64,000 nt of DNA from assembly GCA_003150515.1 (NCBI GenBank), contig QALW01000003.1:1-64000 (forward strand), in the 5' to 3' direction. The DNA comes from Selenomonadales bacterium. Lineage in GTDB: Bacteria > Bacillota > Clostridia > Christensenellales > QALW01. The notes beneath the pieces were generated by a model that saw nothing but the letters and a program-made list of their open reading frames with translations, did not search any database and was not told the origin of the DNA. Positions 8,655 through 17,894 of the stretch are shown in pieces; the first letter of the stretch is position 1, and each line of letters begins with the position of its first letter. The position numbers and the translations under genes were made by a program.

Positions 8655-8865
8655 GGCGGCGCGGCCTGTGGCCGGTTCCCGGCGGGAACCGGCCACAGCG
8701 AGGGCGCTTAAAAAAAGGGGGCGGCTCCGGGCAGGCGCCAAGCGCCTGCCCGGGCCGGGCTTCGCCCGGCCCGGCGGCCCTTCGGGCCGCAGGAGCCGCC
8801 CCCCTTTTTTTAAGCGCCCTCGGGCCCGGCCCAAAGCTCTGCTTTGGGCCGGGCGCCGCGCCGCC
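8655..8865. repeat. Nested cloverleaf palindrome
   Basis: The outer 11 bp arms are 8655-8665 and 8855-8865. They enclose a hairpin with CTGTGGCCGGTTCCC arms, a roughly 30 bp stem (8699-8728 with 8792-8822, one bulged base) capped by three hairpins of the GGCAGGCGC, GGGCCGGGC and GCGGCCC types, and a final hairpin with GCCCGGCCCAAAGC arms. The inner stem contains A7 and T7 runs and may work as a terminator. Confidence 0.88.
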
Positions 8866-8915
8866 GGCATAATTCCGAACATTTTCTAAATAAAATTCAA
8901 AATTATACGCTGTTT

Positions 8916-8946
8916 TTGAGGAAATCCGCCCAATCTATGCTATAAT
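8916..8946 (+). promoter_or_regulatory. Candidate purL promoter
   Basis: A perfect TATAAT (8941-8946) with TTGAGG (8916-8921) at a 19-nt spacing, 66 nt before the purL start. The spacing is longer than ideal. I see no purine riboswitch in this leader. Confidence 0.45.
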
Positions 8947-9012
8947 TGCAGCAGCGGTATTTTTGCGCCGCGCAAATTTAAGAGTAAATTTAAGCGAAAG
9001 GCGGTACCATAA

Positions 9013-12000
9013 ATGGACAACCGGGTAAAACGCATTTTTGTTGAAAAAAAGCCGGGCTTTGACGTGGAAGCCAGAGCGCTGGCCTCCGATTTAAGAGATA
9101 ATCTCGGCCTCACGGGCATTATTAACGCGCGCATAATCAATCGTTACGATATAGAAGGGCTGGATTCCCAGCAGCTTGCCCTGGCCGTGCCCACGATTTT
9201 CAGCGAGCCTAATGTAGACCAGGTGTATTATGAATCAATGCCCGCCGCAGGGCAGCTTTTAATCAGCGAATATCTGCCCGGCCAATATGACCAGCGGGCC
9301 GATTCGGCTGCGCAGTGCTGCCAGCTTTTGACGGGGCAGGAGGCGCCTCTTATACGCTGCGCCCGCATATACGCCTTTGAGGGCAGGCTCTCAGAGGAGG
9401 AACTTGGGCGCATAGAAAATTATATAATCAATCCGGTAGAATCCCGCAAAGCCTCTCCCAACAAGCCGGACACCCTCAAAATGGCGCTGGAGCAGCCGGA
9501 CGACGTGGAAATCCTAAGCGATTTTATAAATTACAGCGACGAGCAGACGGCGGCCTATCATAAGCGTATGGGCTTTGCCATGTCTCCCGAGGATTTAATC
9601 TTCGTCCGGGATTTCTTCAGACGGGAGGGGCGCGCCCCCACTCAAACCGAGCTTAAGGTGATTGACACCTACTGGTCGGACCACTGCCGCCATACCACCT
9701 TCTTAACCAGGCTGGACAATTTAACCGTGGAGGAGGGAAAATATTCCGCCCCCCTAAAGGACGCCCTGGCCCTTTATATGGATATCCGGCGCAGCCTCAA
9801 ACGGGAGGACAAGCCCGTCACCCTTATGGATATGGCCACCATTGCCGCTAAGGAATTGCGCAGGCAGGGCTATTTAGACGATCTGGACGTTTCGGACGAG
9901 AATAACGCCTGCTCCATAGTGGTAAACGCGTCCATAGACGGACGGGAAGAAAAATGGCTGATTATGTTCAAAAACGAAACGCATAATCATCCCACTGAAA
10001 TAGAACCCTTCGGCGGCGCGGCCACCTGCCTGGGCGGAGCTATACGCGATCCCCTTTCGGGGCGCAGCTACGTCTATCAGGCTATGCGCGTAACGGGCGC
10101 GGCCGATCCCCGCGTGCCCGTTGAGGACACTATGCCCAATAAGCTGCCCCAGCGCAAGATTACCACGGGCGCGGCCGCGGGCTATTCCTCCTACGGCAAT
10201 CAAATAGGCCTGGCTACGGGGCTGGTGCATGAAATATATCATCCGGGCTATGCCGCCAAGCGCCTGGAAATAGGCGCCGTGGTGGGCGCGGCCCCATATG
10301 AAAACGTCCGGCGCGCCGCGCCCGAGGCGGGGGATGTAATCCTGCTTTTAGGCGGCGCGACCGGCCGGGACGGCTGCGGCGGCGCAACGGGCTCTTCCAA
10401 GGCGCATACTTTGGAATCTCTTTCCACCTGCGGCGCGGAGGTGCAAAAGGGCAATCCGCCCACAGAACGCAAGCTTCAGCGCCTTTTCCGCAATAAGGAA
10501 TGCGCGCGTCTCATAAAAAAATGCAACGATTTCGGCGCGGGAGGCGTATGCGTGGCCATAGGCGAGCTGGCCGACGGCCTGGATATCAATCTGGACGCCG
10601 TGCCCAAGAAATACGAGGGCCTAAGCGGCACAGAGCTGGCCATAAGCGAATCTCAGGAGCGTATGGCGGTAGTGCTGGATAAGGCCGACTGCCAGCGCTT
10701 TATAGAATTGGCCGCGCTGGAAAATTTAGACGCCGTGCCCGTAGCCAAGGTTACGGATACAGGCAGAATGCGCATGTTCTGGCGGGGCAGCGCCATAGTG
10801 GACATCCCGCGCGCCTTTTTGAACACCAACGGCGTAACCCAGCGCGCGGACGCATTTTTAAGCGCGCCCGCCGCTCTGGAGGATTATTTTCATCCCCAAA
10901 AGCCCGCTTACGGCGGCCTGCTTGAAGCTCTGGGCGATCTCAATTCCTATATTCAGAAGGGCCTGGCCGAGCGCTTTGATTCCACTATAGGCGCTGGCAG
11001 CGTGGTCATGCCTTTCGGAGGCAAAGAGCAGCTCACTCCCGTGCCCTTTATGGCGGCCAAGCTGCCGGCGGAGGGTGAAACCTCTCTCTGCACGGTGATG
11101 AGCTGGGGCTTCGATCCCGCTCTTTCCAGCATTTCCCCCTTCCACGGCGCGTATTACGCCGTTGTGGAATCCCTGGCCAAGCTGGCCTGCTCGGGCGCGG
11201 ATATTTCGGGCGCTCGCCTCACCCAGCAGGAATATTTCGAGCGCCTGCGTTCGGAGCCCGCGCGCTGGGGCAAGCCCGCGGCCGCGCTTTTAGGCTCCAT
11301 TAAGGCCCAGATGGATTTCAAGGCGCCCTCTATAGGGGGCAAGGATTCCATGTCCGGCTCGTTTATGGAGCTGGACGTGCCTCCCACTTTAGTGAATTTC
11401 GCCATTGTTACGGCGAACACGGCCGATATATCCTCTCCCGAATTTAAGGAGGAGGGCAATTATATAGGATTATTAAGCCCGGAGAGGGACGCTTATTTCA
11501 TGCCTGACGCCGACGCTCTCAAGGCGCGCTATACGGCCCTGGCCGCTCTTTTGCGTTCAGGAGAAATTGCCGGCGCTATGCCGGTGAGCCGGGGCGGCGC
11601 TGCGGCTGCGGCCGTAAAAATGTGCCTGGGCAATAATATAGGCGTGGCTCTTATCGGCCTCAGCCCTGAAGAATTTTTTGCGGACAATCCGGGTGCCGTG
11701 GTGTTTGAAACGCGTTCGCCCCAAACGGCTGAAAAGCTGGGTGCTGTGATTATAGGCCGTACTGGCGGCAGAATAATCAGTCTGAACGGAGAACAGCTCA
11801 CTCTTCAGGAGGCGGCTCAGGCCGGGCTCTCAGTTTTGGATCGCATCTATCCCGTTTACGGCCCGGACAGCCCGGCTCAGGCCATGGATATGCCCCGCCG
11901 GGAATATCCCTTATGCGCCGCGGCGCATAAAAATGCGCGTCCCAGAGTGCTCATACCCGTTTTCCCGGGCACCAACTGCGAATATGACAGCGCGCGCGCC

Positions 12001-12735
12001 TTTGAACGCGCGGGCGGAGCGCCTGAAATCTTCGTATTGCGCAACCGCACGCCCGAGGATATAGCGCAATCCTTAGAGGAGCTTACAAGGTTTATAAATT
12101 CGGCCAATATTCTCTTCCTGCCCGGCGGCTTTTCGGGCGGGGACGAGCCGGACGGCTCGGGTAAATTTATAGCCACAGTGTTGCGCAATCCGCGCGTCAG
12201 CGACGCCGTAAATGAGCTGCTTTACAGCCGGGACGGGCTTGCTTTGGGCATATGCAACGGCTTCCAGGCGCTGGTTAAGACCGGCTTGCTGCCCGGCGGC
12301 AGAATAGCGCCCTTGGAAAGCAATTCGCCCACCCTGACCTTTAACACGCTGGGACGGCATATTTCGGCCGTAGCGCATATACGGGTGGCGGGGAATAATT
12401 CCCCCTGGCTGTCCTTATGCCGGCCGGGTGAAATTTACGCCGTGCCCGTATCCCACGGAGAGGGACGCTTCTGGGCGGACGCGGACAGCCTGGAAAAATT
12501 GGCCGCCAACGGCCAGATTGCCACTCAATACTGCTCTCCCGACGGGAAAGTGGACGGTTCGGGGCGCAGCAACCTTAACGGCTCCGTGCTTGCCATAGAG
12601 GGCATAATTTCTCCCGACGGCCGCGTTATGGGCAAAATGGGGCATACTGAGCGCGCGGGACGTCATATAATGAAAAACGTGCCGGGCAATTATGATATGA
12701 AGCTGTTTGAGGCGGGCTGCAATTATTTTAAATAA
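9013..12735 (+). CDS. purL: Phosphoribosylformylglycinamidine synthase, single chain
   Basis: Fourth step of purine synthesis: converts FGAR, glutamine and ATP to FGAM. At 1240 residues it is the fused form in which PurL and the PurQ glutaminase are one chain, as in some Clostridia. The synthase part has TYWSDHCRHTTF near residue 215 and MFKNETHNHPTEIEPFGGAATC near residue 320. The glutaminase starts near residue 975 (VFPGTNCEYDSA), with nucleophile Cys in LGICNGFQ near 1079 and a His/Glu pair in SHGEGRF near 1146. ATG 9013 follows GAAAGGCGG. No other pur genes are in the window. Confidence 0.95.
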   Translation: MDNRVKRIFVEKKPGFDVEARALASDLRDNLGLTGIINARIINRYDIEGLDSQQLALAVPTIFSEPNVDQVYYESMPAAGQLLISEYLPGQYDQRADSAAQCCQLLTGQEAPLIRCARIYAFEGRLSEEELGRIENYIINPVESRKASPNKPDTLKMALEQPDDVEILSDFINYSDEQTAAYHKRMGFAMSPEDLIFVRDFFRREGRAPTQTELKVIDTYWSDHCRHTTFLTRLDNLTVEEGKYSAPLKDALALYMDIRRSLKREDKPVTLMDMATIAAKELRRQGYLDDLDVSDENNACSIVVNASIDGREEKWLIMFKNETHNHPTEIEPFGGAATCLGGAIRDPLSGRSYVYQAMRVTGAADPRVPVEDTMPNKLPQRKITTGAAAGYSSYGNQIGLATGLVHEIYHPGYAAKRLEIGAVVGAAPYENVRRAAPEAGDVILLLGGATGRDGCGGATGSSKAHTLESLSTCGAEVQKGNPPTERKLQRLFRNKECARLIKKCNDFGAGGVCVAIGELADGLDINLDAVPKKYEGLSGTELAISESQERMAVVLDKADCQRFIELAALENLDAVPVAKVTDTGRMRMFWRGSAIVDIPRAFLNTNGVTQRADAFLSAPAALEDYFHPQKPAYGGLLEALGDLNSYIQKGLAERFDSTIGAGSVVMPFGGKEQLTPVPFMAAKLPAEGETSLCTVMSWGFDPALSSISPFHGAYYAVVESLAKLACSGADISGARLTQQEYFERLRSEPARWGKPAAALLGSIKAQMDFKAPSIGGKDSMSGSFMELDVPPTLVNFAIVTANTADISSPEFKEEGNYIGLLSPERDAYFMPDADALKARYTALAALLRSGEIAGAMPVSRGGAAAAAVKMCLGNNIGVALIGLSPEEFFADNPGAVVFETRSPQTAEKLGAVIIGRTGGRIISLNGEQLTLQEAAQAGLSVLDRIYPVYGPDSPAQAMDMPRREYPLCAAAHKNARPRVLIPVFPGTNCEYDSARAFERAGGAPEIFVLRNRTPEDIAQSLEELTRFINSANILFLPGGFSGGDEPDGSGKFIATVLRNPRVSDAVNELLYSRDGLALGICNGFQALVKTGLLPGGRIAPLESNSPTLTFNTLGRHISAVAHIRVAGNNSPWLSLCRPGEIYAVPVSHGEGRFWADADSLEKLAANGQIATQYCSPDGKVDGSGRSNLNGSVLAIEGIISPDGRVMGKMGHTERAGRHIMKNVPGNYDMKLFEAGCNYFK

Positions 12736-12752
12736 GCGGTTTCCGCATTTCA

Positions 12753-12793
12753 GCGGGAAGAATTCAAGGCCCTGGGCCTTGAATTCTTCCCGC
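12753..12793. repeat. Perfect 20 bp palindrome after purL
   Basis: The arms 12753-12772 and 12774-12793 are perfectly complementary with a one-base centre, 18 nt after the purL stop. Confidence 0.85.
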
Positions 12794-12887
12794 CGGGCGC
12801 TCTCTTTAAAAAGCGGCTCCCCGGCCGTGAATTATAAAAAAGCGCCCATTATTACGCCTCAAAAAGGCAAAAGCTTTGCTATTCCAC

Positions 12888-12916
12888 TTGCATAAACAGG
12901 CGCGCAAGTGTATAAT
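12888..12916 (+). promoter_or_regulatory. Predicted serC promoter
   Basis: TTGCAT (12888-12893) and a perfect TATAAT (12911-12916) at a 17-nt spacing, 49 nt before the serC start. The spacer contains a CTTGC...GCAAG inverted repeat that could be an operator. Confidence 0.65.
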
Positions 12917-12964
12917 ATTCATGTTATTATTTTAACAAATTAATATATTGGAGGAATGCAAACC

Positions 12965-14041
12965 ATGAGAGTATATAATTTCAGCGCCGGCCCTTCCATG
13001 CTGCCTGAAGAAGTGCTCAAACAGGCCGCTGAGGAGATGCTGGATTATAACGGCACAGGCATGAGCGTTATGGAGATGAGCCATAGGGCGAAATGCTATG
13101 ATGAAATTATCAAAGAGGCTGAAGCGCTTCTGCGCGAGCTTATGGAAGTGCCCGGCAATTACAAAATCCTGTTTGTTCAGGGAGGCGCGAGCACTCAATT
13201 CGCCGCCGTTCCCCTGAATCTTTCGGTCAGCGGCAAGGCTGATTACATACTCACGGGCAATTTTGCCAAACAGGCATATAAAGAGGGCGCCCGCCTGACC
13301 GAGGCCAGGGTGATTGCTTCCAGCGAAGAGGATAATTTCACCTACATCCCCCAGATAACGCCTGAAATGATCAATCAGGATTCTGATTATCTGCATATCA
13401 CCACTAACAACACCATTTTCGGAACTAAATATACTTCTATTCCCGACGCCCGAAACGTGCCTGTTGTGGCCGATATGTCCTCCAATATCCTCTCCGAGCG
13501 CATGGATATAAGCCGCTTCGGAGTTATATACGCAGGAGCGCAGAAGAATATCGGGCCGGCCGGCCTGACCGTGGTTATAGTCCGGGAAGATCTGCTGGAA
13601 CGCTTCAATGAGAAATGCCCCACTATGCTCAAATGGAAGACTCAGGCGGATAAGGACAGTCTTTATAACACTCCTCCTACCTATTCCATATATATGGCCA
13701 TGCTGGTATTCCGCTGGCTTAAAAAGCTGGGCGGCATAAGCGAGATTGAGAAAATCAACCGCTATAAGGCAGGGCTGCTCTATGATTATTTGGATTCCTC
13801 CGATTTCTACCGCACTTCAGTTAAAAAAGAATTCCGCTCCATAATGAACGTGCCCTTTGTCACTCCCAGCAAGGAGCTGGATGACGCTTTTGTCAAGGAG
13901 GCGGCCAAGAACGGTCTGCTCACTCTTAAGGGGCACCGTTTGGTAGGGGGAATGCGCGCTTCTATTTATAATGCCATGCCCGTGGAGGGAATCAAGAAGC
14001 TCATAGAATTTATGAAGGAATTTGAGAGAGCGAACGGATAA
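12965..14041 (+). CDS. serC: Phosphoserine aminotransferase
   Basis: PLP enzyme converting 3-phosphohydroxypyruvate to phosphoserine. The protein is 358 residues. It opens with MRVYNFSAGPSMLPEEVL, the typical SerC start, and carries the PLP-binding Lys in the YAGAQKNIGPAGLTVVI segment near residue 200. I use ATG 12965, which lies 10 nt after GGAGG. The ATG at 12956 would be only 1 nt from it. SerA follows 172 nt later, giving the first two enzymes of serine synthesis together. Confidence 0.95.
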   Translation: MRVYNFSAGPSMLPEEVLKQAAEEMLDYNGTGMSVMEMSHRAKCYDEIIKEAEALLRELMEVPGNYKILFVQGGASTQFAAVPLNLSVSGKADYILTGNFAKQAYKEGARLTEARVIASSEEDNFTYIPQITPEMINQDSDYLHITTNNTIFGTKYTSIPDARNVPVVADMSSNILSERMDISRFGVIYAGAQKNIGPAGLTVVIVREDLLERFNEKCPTMLKWKTQADKDSLYNTPPTYSIYMAMLVFRWLKKLGGISEIEKINRYKAGLLYDYLDSSDFYRTSVKKEFRSIMNVPFVTPSKELDDAFVKEAAKNGLLTLKGHRLVGGMRASIYNAMPVEGIKKLIEFMKEFERANG

Positions 14042-14115
14042 AACCTCCGCCTTAATAAGGCTTAACGGCCCCAGGCTCATCGCGCCCTTCAGCGTAATAT
14101 AAAAAAAGGGCGCAA

Positions 14116-14156
14116 GCCGCTTTCAGCGGGCGGTTTGGCAGGCCGCTGAAAGCGGC
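14116..14156. repeat. 14 bp palindrome between serC and serA
   Basis: GCCGCTTTCAGCGG at 14116-14129 pairs with CCGCTGAAAGCGGC at 14143-14156 around a 13-nt loop. There is no T-run after it, so termination is uncertain. Confidence 0.7.
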
Positions 14157-14213
14157 CGTTCAGCGCATAAGGCGGAATTTTCAGATATTTTATAGAAAGG
14201 TGAATAATAAAAT

Positions 14214-15374
14214 ATGAAAGAGATTCTTAAGCTTAACGCTATTGCCGACGTGGTAAAGGAACATCTTCCGGAGGACGAATTTACTGTTAAAAGCGAATGC
14301 GCGCAGCCTGAGGGGATATTAGTGCGCTCGGCGGATATGCATAATTATGAGCTTCCTGAAAGCGTGCTGGCGGTAGCCAGGGCGGGAGCGGGAGTAAATA
14401 ATATTCCCTGCGACCAGTACGCGCAGAAAGGCGTAGTAGTATTCAATACTCCCGGCGCCAACGCCAACGCCGTTAAAGAGCTGGTGCTGGGCTCTCTTAT
14501 ATTGGCTTCCCGCAATTTAGTGGACGCCGTCAACTGGGCTCAGGGCTTAAAAGGGCAGGAAAACGTTGAAAAGCTGGTAGAATCAGGCAAGAAGGCGTTC
14601 GTAGGCCCTGAAATCCGGGGGAAAAAGCTGGGCGTGCTGGGCCTGGGGGCTATAGGCGCATTAGTAGCCAATGACGCGGTAAAGCTGGGTATGGAAGTTA
14701 TGGGGCATGATCCTTTCATATCGGTAGACCTGGCGTGGAAGCTGTCCCGCGCGGTTAAAAACGCTCCCTCCAAAGAGCAGATTTTTGAGCAGTGCGATTA
14801 TATTACCATGCACATGCCTTTGAACGATGGCACGCGGGAGATGATTATCCGGGAGAGCCTGGCTATGATGAAGCCGGGCGCGGTTATCCTTAATTTCTCC
14901 AGAGGAGGCCTTGTCAATAACGCGGATATAATTCAGGCGCTTAATTCGGGAAAGCTGCGGGCTTACGTTACCGATTTCCCATGCGAGGAGCTTCTGGGAG
15001 TTAAAGGGGTTATTACCATTCCTCATCTTGGCGCTTCCACTCCTGAATCGGAGGACAACTGCGCCGCCATGGCTGCTAAAGAGCTCTATGAATACATAAA
15101 ATACGGAAATATTATCAACAGCGTGAACTATCCTAATTGTATTCTTCAATATACCGGGCGCACCCGTTTGGCTATAGCGCATCGCAATCAGGCCAATATG
15201 GTAGGGCAGATTACGGCGGTGATTGCCGCGGATAATATCAATATATCGGATATGCTCAATAAATCCCGCAAGGATTTAGCTTATACGGTTATTGATACGG
15301 ACAGCGAAATTAATCAGAGCGCGATTGACGATATAAAGGGCATTGAGGGAGTAATTAAAGTAAGAGTAATTTAA
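14214..15374 (+). CDS. serA: D-3-phosphoglycerate dehydrogenase
   Basis: First step of serine synthesis: NAD-dependent oxidation of 3-phosphoglycerate. At 386 residues it is the short form. The Rossmann motif GVLGLGAIG lies near residue 140. The active-site Arg is in NFSRGGLVN near 228 and the catalytic His in IPHLGASTPESE near 270. A C-terminal ACT domain covers about 320-386. ACT domains in this family often bind serine for feedback control, but whether this one does is not visible. GAAAGG precedes the start. Confidence 0.93.
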   Translation: MKEILKLNAIADVVKEHLPEDEFTVKSECAQPEGILVRSADMHNYELPESVLAVARAGAGVNNIPCDQYAQKGVVVFNTPGANANAVKELVLGSLILASRNLVDAVNWAQGLKGQENVEKLVESGKKAFVGPEIRGKKLGVLGLGAIGALVANDAVKLGMEVMGHDPFISVDLAWKLSRAVKNAPSKEQIFEQCDYITMHMPLNDGTREMIIRESLAMMKPGAVILNFSRGGLVNNADIIQALNSGKLRAYVTDFPCEELLGVKGVITIPHLGASTPESEDNCAAMAAKELYEYIKYGNIINSVNYPNCILQYTGRTRLAIAHRNQANMVGQITAVIAADNINISDMLNKSRKDLAYTVIDTDSEINQSAIDDIKGIEGVIKVRVI

Positions 15375-15445
15375 AACGGGGTTTAAAGCCTTGTTTATTT
15401 TTCCAACAACGTTTCTTTTATGCAATAGTTTATAGTAAAGGGAAG

Positions 15446-15575
15446 CGGGAAGGAAAAAAGGGGCCATTAGCGCGGCGTTTGCGGCCGCAGGCCGCAGGCC
15501 GAGCCTTTTAAGGCTCGGCCCGGCTGGGCTTTGCCCGGCCAAACGCCGCGCTAATGGCCCCTTTTTTCCTTCCCG
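15446..15575. repeat. Cloverleaf palindrome with 36 bp outer stem after serA
   Basis: Perfect 36 bp arms (15446-15481 and 15540-15575) enclose short hairpins built on GCGGCC, GGCCGAGCC and GGCCGGGC. The arm contains A6/T6 runs. Confidence 0.9.
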
Positions 15576-15589
15576 TTTATTTATTTTCA

Positions 15590-15882
15590 CTGCGCCCGTA
15601 AACGGGCGCAGCCCCCGGCGTGCCCCGCGGGGCGCGCCGGGGCGAGAGGGACGGCAAGGCAAAAGCGTACGCTTTTGCCTTGCCGTCCCTCTCTAAAACC
15701 CTCCCCCTCCCGCTTTGCCTCCGGTTTTACCGGAGGCAAAGCGGGAGGGGGAGGCGGGGGCGCCGCCGAATTTCGGCAAAGCCGAAATCGCGCGGCACAT
15801 TAAGGGGGGGAAAAGCGTACGCTTTCCCCCCCCTTAATGTGCCGCGCCGGCCCGGCCTTCGGCCGGGCTCGGCGGCGCCCCC
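15590..15882. repeat. Tandem cluster of palindromes
   Basis: Five units in a row. A 9 bp hairpin lies at 15590-15611, then an imperfect CCCCGGCG/CGCCGGGG hairpin (about 15613-15642). A 50 bp perfect palindrome without loop follows (15644-15693, centred on GTAC), then a 25 bp perfect stem with 5-nt loop (15700-15754). Last is a compound palindrome with 14 bp arms (15756-15769 and 15869-15882) enclosing a long hairpin centred on GTAC. The whole stretch between serA and the binding-protein gene is palindromic; I see no gene in it. Confidence 0.9.
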
Positions 15883-15913
15883 TTTTATTTTTTATTTGAA
15901 CCTAGTTTCTTTA

Positions 15914-17437
15914 TTATTCAGCCGAGGCCAATGCATCCTTAAGCGCTTGGTCTACGCCGCTCTTTACCGACGCATAGAATACCGCCGGCGTCTTGGCTCC
16001 GCTGACAAACTCTTCTTTATAATTGCAAAGCAGCGCGTCAATTTTAGACGCGGTTCCATCAGACATCATTATGGAAACCGAGCTGTATATAACGTAGGCC
16101 AAGGAGTTATCCACAGTTTTGTCTGCAATATTGTTCATTGTGTATAACGAGCCCTCGTCGGGAATATACTGCATCAATTCAGCCTCAACCGAAGCCTGAT
16201 TTCTTTCATCCTCAGCGCTGTAAAGCGGCGCGCAGTATAAGCTGAGCAACTGCACAGCTCCGGCGGGATTGCTTATTTGGCTCATAGCCGCATAAGGCGT
16301 AAACCAGTTGACGTCCGAGGTATATTCATCCTCAACCTCCTGCTTGGGCGGGAATAAAATGCCGTATTCAGGATGTCTCTTGGAGGAAGCGATATTTATA
16401 ACTCTGTTAAAGTATGTGCAAATCATGCCTACATTTCCCGAGAGGAAAATTTCAACATCGCCCGAGGCATGACGGTAATCGACGGCGCCCGCTTGTCCCA
16501 GCTTGATAAAGAAATCCCATGCCTCCAGCGCTTCAGGCGTGTTGGGCGTGAAAGTCACTTCGGTTGCTCCATCCTTGGTTTCCGAAGTAACCGCTCTGGC
16601 GCCTGCGCTGGAAAAGAGCGAATGGATAAGCGAGAATGAATCCCCTACATTTACGCCAATCGTGCCCGTGTCAGGATTAGTGCAGCTTATGGCCACTTCA
16701 TAGAATTTATCCCAGGTCCATTCGCCTGATTGGTTCATCTCATATAATTTGTCAGCCGGATAGCCCGCGCTTTCCAAAAGGCTTTTATTGAATATGCATA
16801 CCTGATTGAGAGCCACATGCTCAATGCCTATTACATTGGGTACCGCAAAATATTGGTGACCGTTGAAATAACCGCTCTGCTGAAGCTCAGTTCTCCACCA
16901 GCTTGGATCTGAAAAATCGGCGTAATCTGAATATTCATCCAGCTGAAGAAGCAGCCTGCCGCCGGTAGATGAAAAATTGTATATGTTCAGCATGGCGAAA
17001 GGCCCGCCGCCGTGCAGAATGTCCGTTATAGGCGTTCCCGCTAAGGAAGCCTCCATAACTTTGGCCGCCCAATCCTGCGCGTCGTTTATTATGTATTTTA
17101 TAGTAATTCCATACTGCTCTTCCAGTTCAGCCCGTTTCTTGGGCAGATTCTCCTGGACTACCGTGGGCTCAAAGGAATATGGATCATTTTCATCCTTTAC
17201 GGCCCAGCAGAAATAACGGTATGTCTCTCCTGCCTTGATTGCATTCTGAAGGTTATCTCCCCGCGGCGGAAGCAGGCTGCCGCTGTTCGTTCCGCCCGTG
17301 GCCGAAGCTTCCGCCGAGCCCGTAGGCGCCGGCGTAGCGCTGGCAGTGGCTTTTCCGTCTCCGCCCCCGCAGGCAGTTAATAGCATAACGCATAATAATA
17401 CGCATACCGCTATAATAAGGTGCTTGTTTTTTTTCAT
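15914..17437 (-). CDS. Extracellular solute-binding lipoprotein (sugar type)
   Basis: A 507-residue lipoprotein. A basic start and hydrophobic run end in the lipobox LTAC, with Cys at about residue 23, then a Gly/Ser/Thr/Ala linker. The body resembles family 1 extracellular solute-binding proteins of carbohydrate ABC transporters: GNVGMICTYFNR and a Trp/Tyr-rich N-terminal domain. ACGGAG precedes the ATG. No permease or ATPase is adjacent, so the partner complex and ligand are unknown. The gene faces leftward into the palindrome cluster. Confidence 0.8.
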   Translation of the reverse strand: MKKNKHLIIAVCVLLCVMLLTACGGGDGKATASATPAPTGSAEASATGGTNSGSLLPPRGDNLQNAIKAGETYRYFCWAVKDENDPYSFEPTVVQENLPKKRAELEEQYGITIKYIINDAQDWAAKVMEASLAGTPITDILHGGGPFAMLNIYNFSSTGGRLLLQLDEYSDYADFSDPSWWRTELQQSGYFNGHQYFAVPNVIGIEHVALNQVCIFNKSLLESAGYPADKLYEMNQSGEWTWDKFYEVAISCTNPDTGTIGVNVGDSFSLIHSLFSSAGARAVTSETKDGATEVTFTPNTPEALEAWDFFIKLGQAGAVDYRHASGDVEIFLSGNVGMICTYFNRVINIASSKRHPEYGILFPPKQEVEDEYTSDVNWFTPYAAMSQISNPAGAVQLLSLYCAPLYSAEDERNQASVEAELMQYIPDEGSLYTMNNIADKTVDNSLAYVIYSSVSIMMSDGTASKIDALLCNYKEEFVSGAKTPAVFYASVKSGVDQALKDALASAE

Positions 17438-17549
17438 TTCTACTCCGTTTCTCCGCCGGCTTATGAAATTTGCCTGAACGTCTCCCGGCGGCCTGACGCT
17501 CGGCAGCGTGTAAAAAGTAAAAGCCTTTTTGCGCTGTGTTTCATTAATT

Positions 17550-17555
17550 ATTATA
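17550..17555 (-). promoter_or_regulatory. Candidate -10 element of the binding-protein gene
   Basis: Perfect TATAAT on the minus strand about 112 nt upstream of the start; the -35 region is weak. The remaining 17438-17797 intergenic stretch shows no gene. Confidence 0.4.
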
Positions 17556-17797
17556 ACATCCCCATATATCTATACGAAGACATGATTATTACTCAAATTA
17601 GCACGATAGTAACCTTTCAGCCTATTTGGCAACACTCTCCGGCCGAGCCCAAGCCGGCAGCGCGGGCGCAGCCCGGTTTCAAACGCCGTTCAGACCTATA
17701 AAATTTTTCCCATCCCTGAAAAAGCGCCGGCCCGGGCCTGTTAAAATTTGCTTGATTCCCGAAAATCAGCGCCGTTACGATTAATTTGAGTGCAAAA

Positions 17798-17835
17798 AAG
17801 CTCCGCAGCTTTGGCGGGGCTTCGTAAAACAGTTA
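17798..17835 (+). repeat. Left terminal inverted repeat of the integrated element
   Basis: Three blocks match the inverted right end exactly: AAGCTCCGCA (17798-17807), GGCGGG (17813-17818) and CGTAAAACAGTTA (17823-17835), with 5-nt and 4-nt variable spacers. It lies 52 nt beyond the 3' end of the recombinase gene. Read on the minus strand, 17795-17822 also makes a 9 bp stem (one mismatch) followed by T6, so it could terminate recombinase transcription as well. Confidence 0.85.
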
Positions 17836-17874
17836 TTTTGAAAAAAGCCGAAAACTGCATAGTTTTCAAGGGGC

Positions 17875-17894
17875 GGCGTGACGAAAGTCACGCC
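17875..17894. terminator. Small hairpin at the recombinase 3' end
   Basis: GGCGTGAC and GTCACGCC form a perfect 8 bp stem with GAAA loop. The recombinase stop codon (17888-17890) is in the stem. A T-rich tract follows only on the plus strand. Confidence 0.45.
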
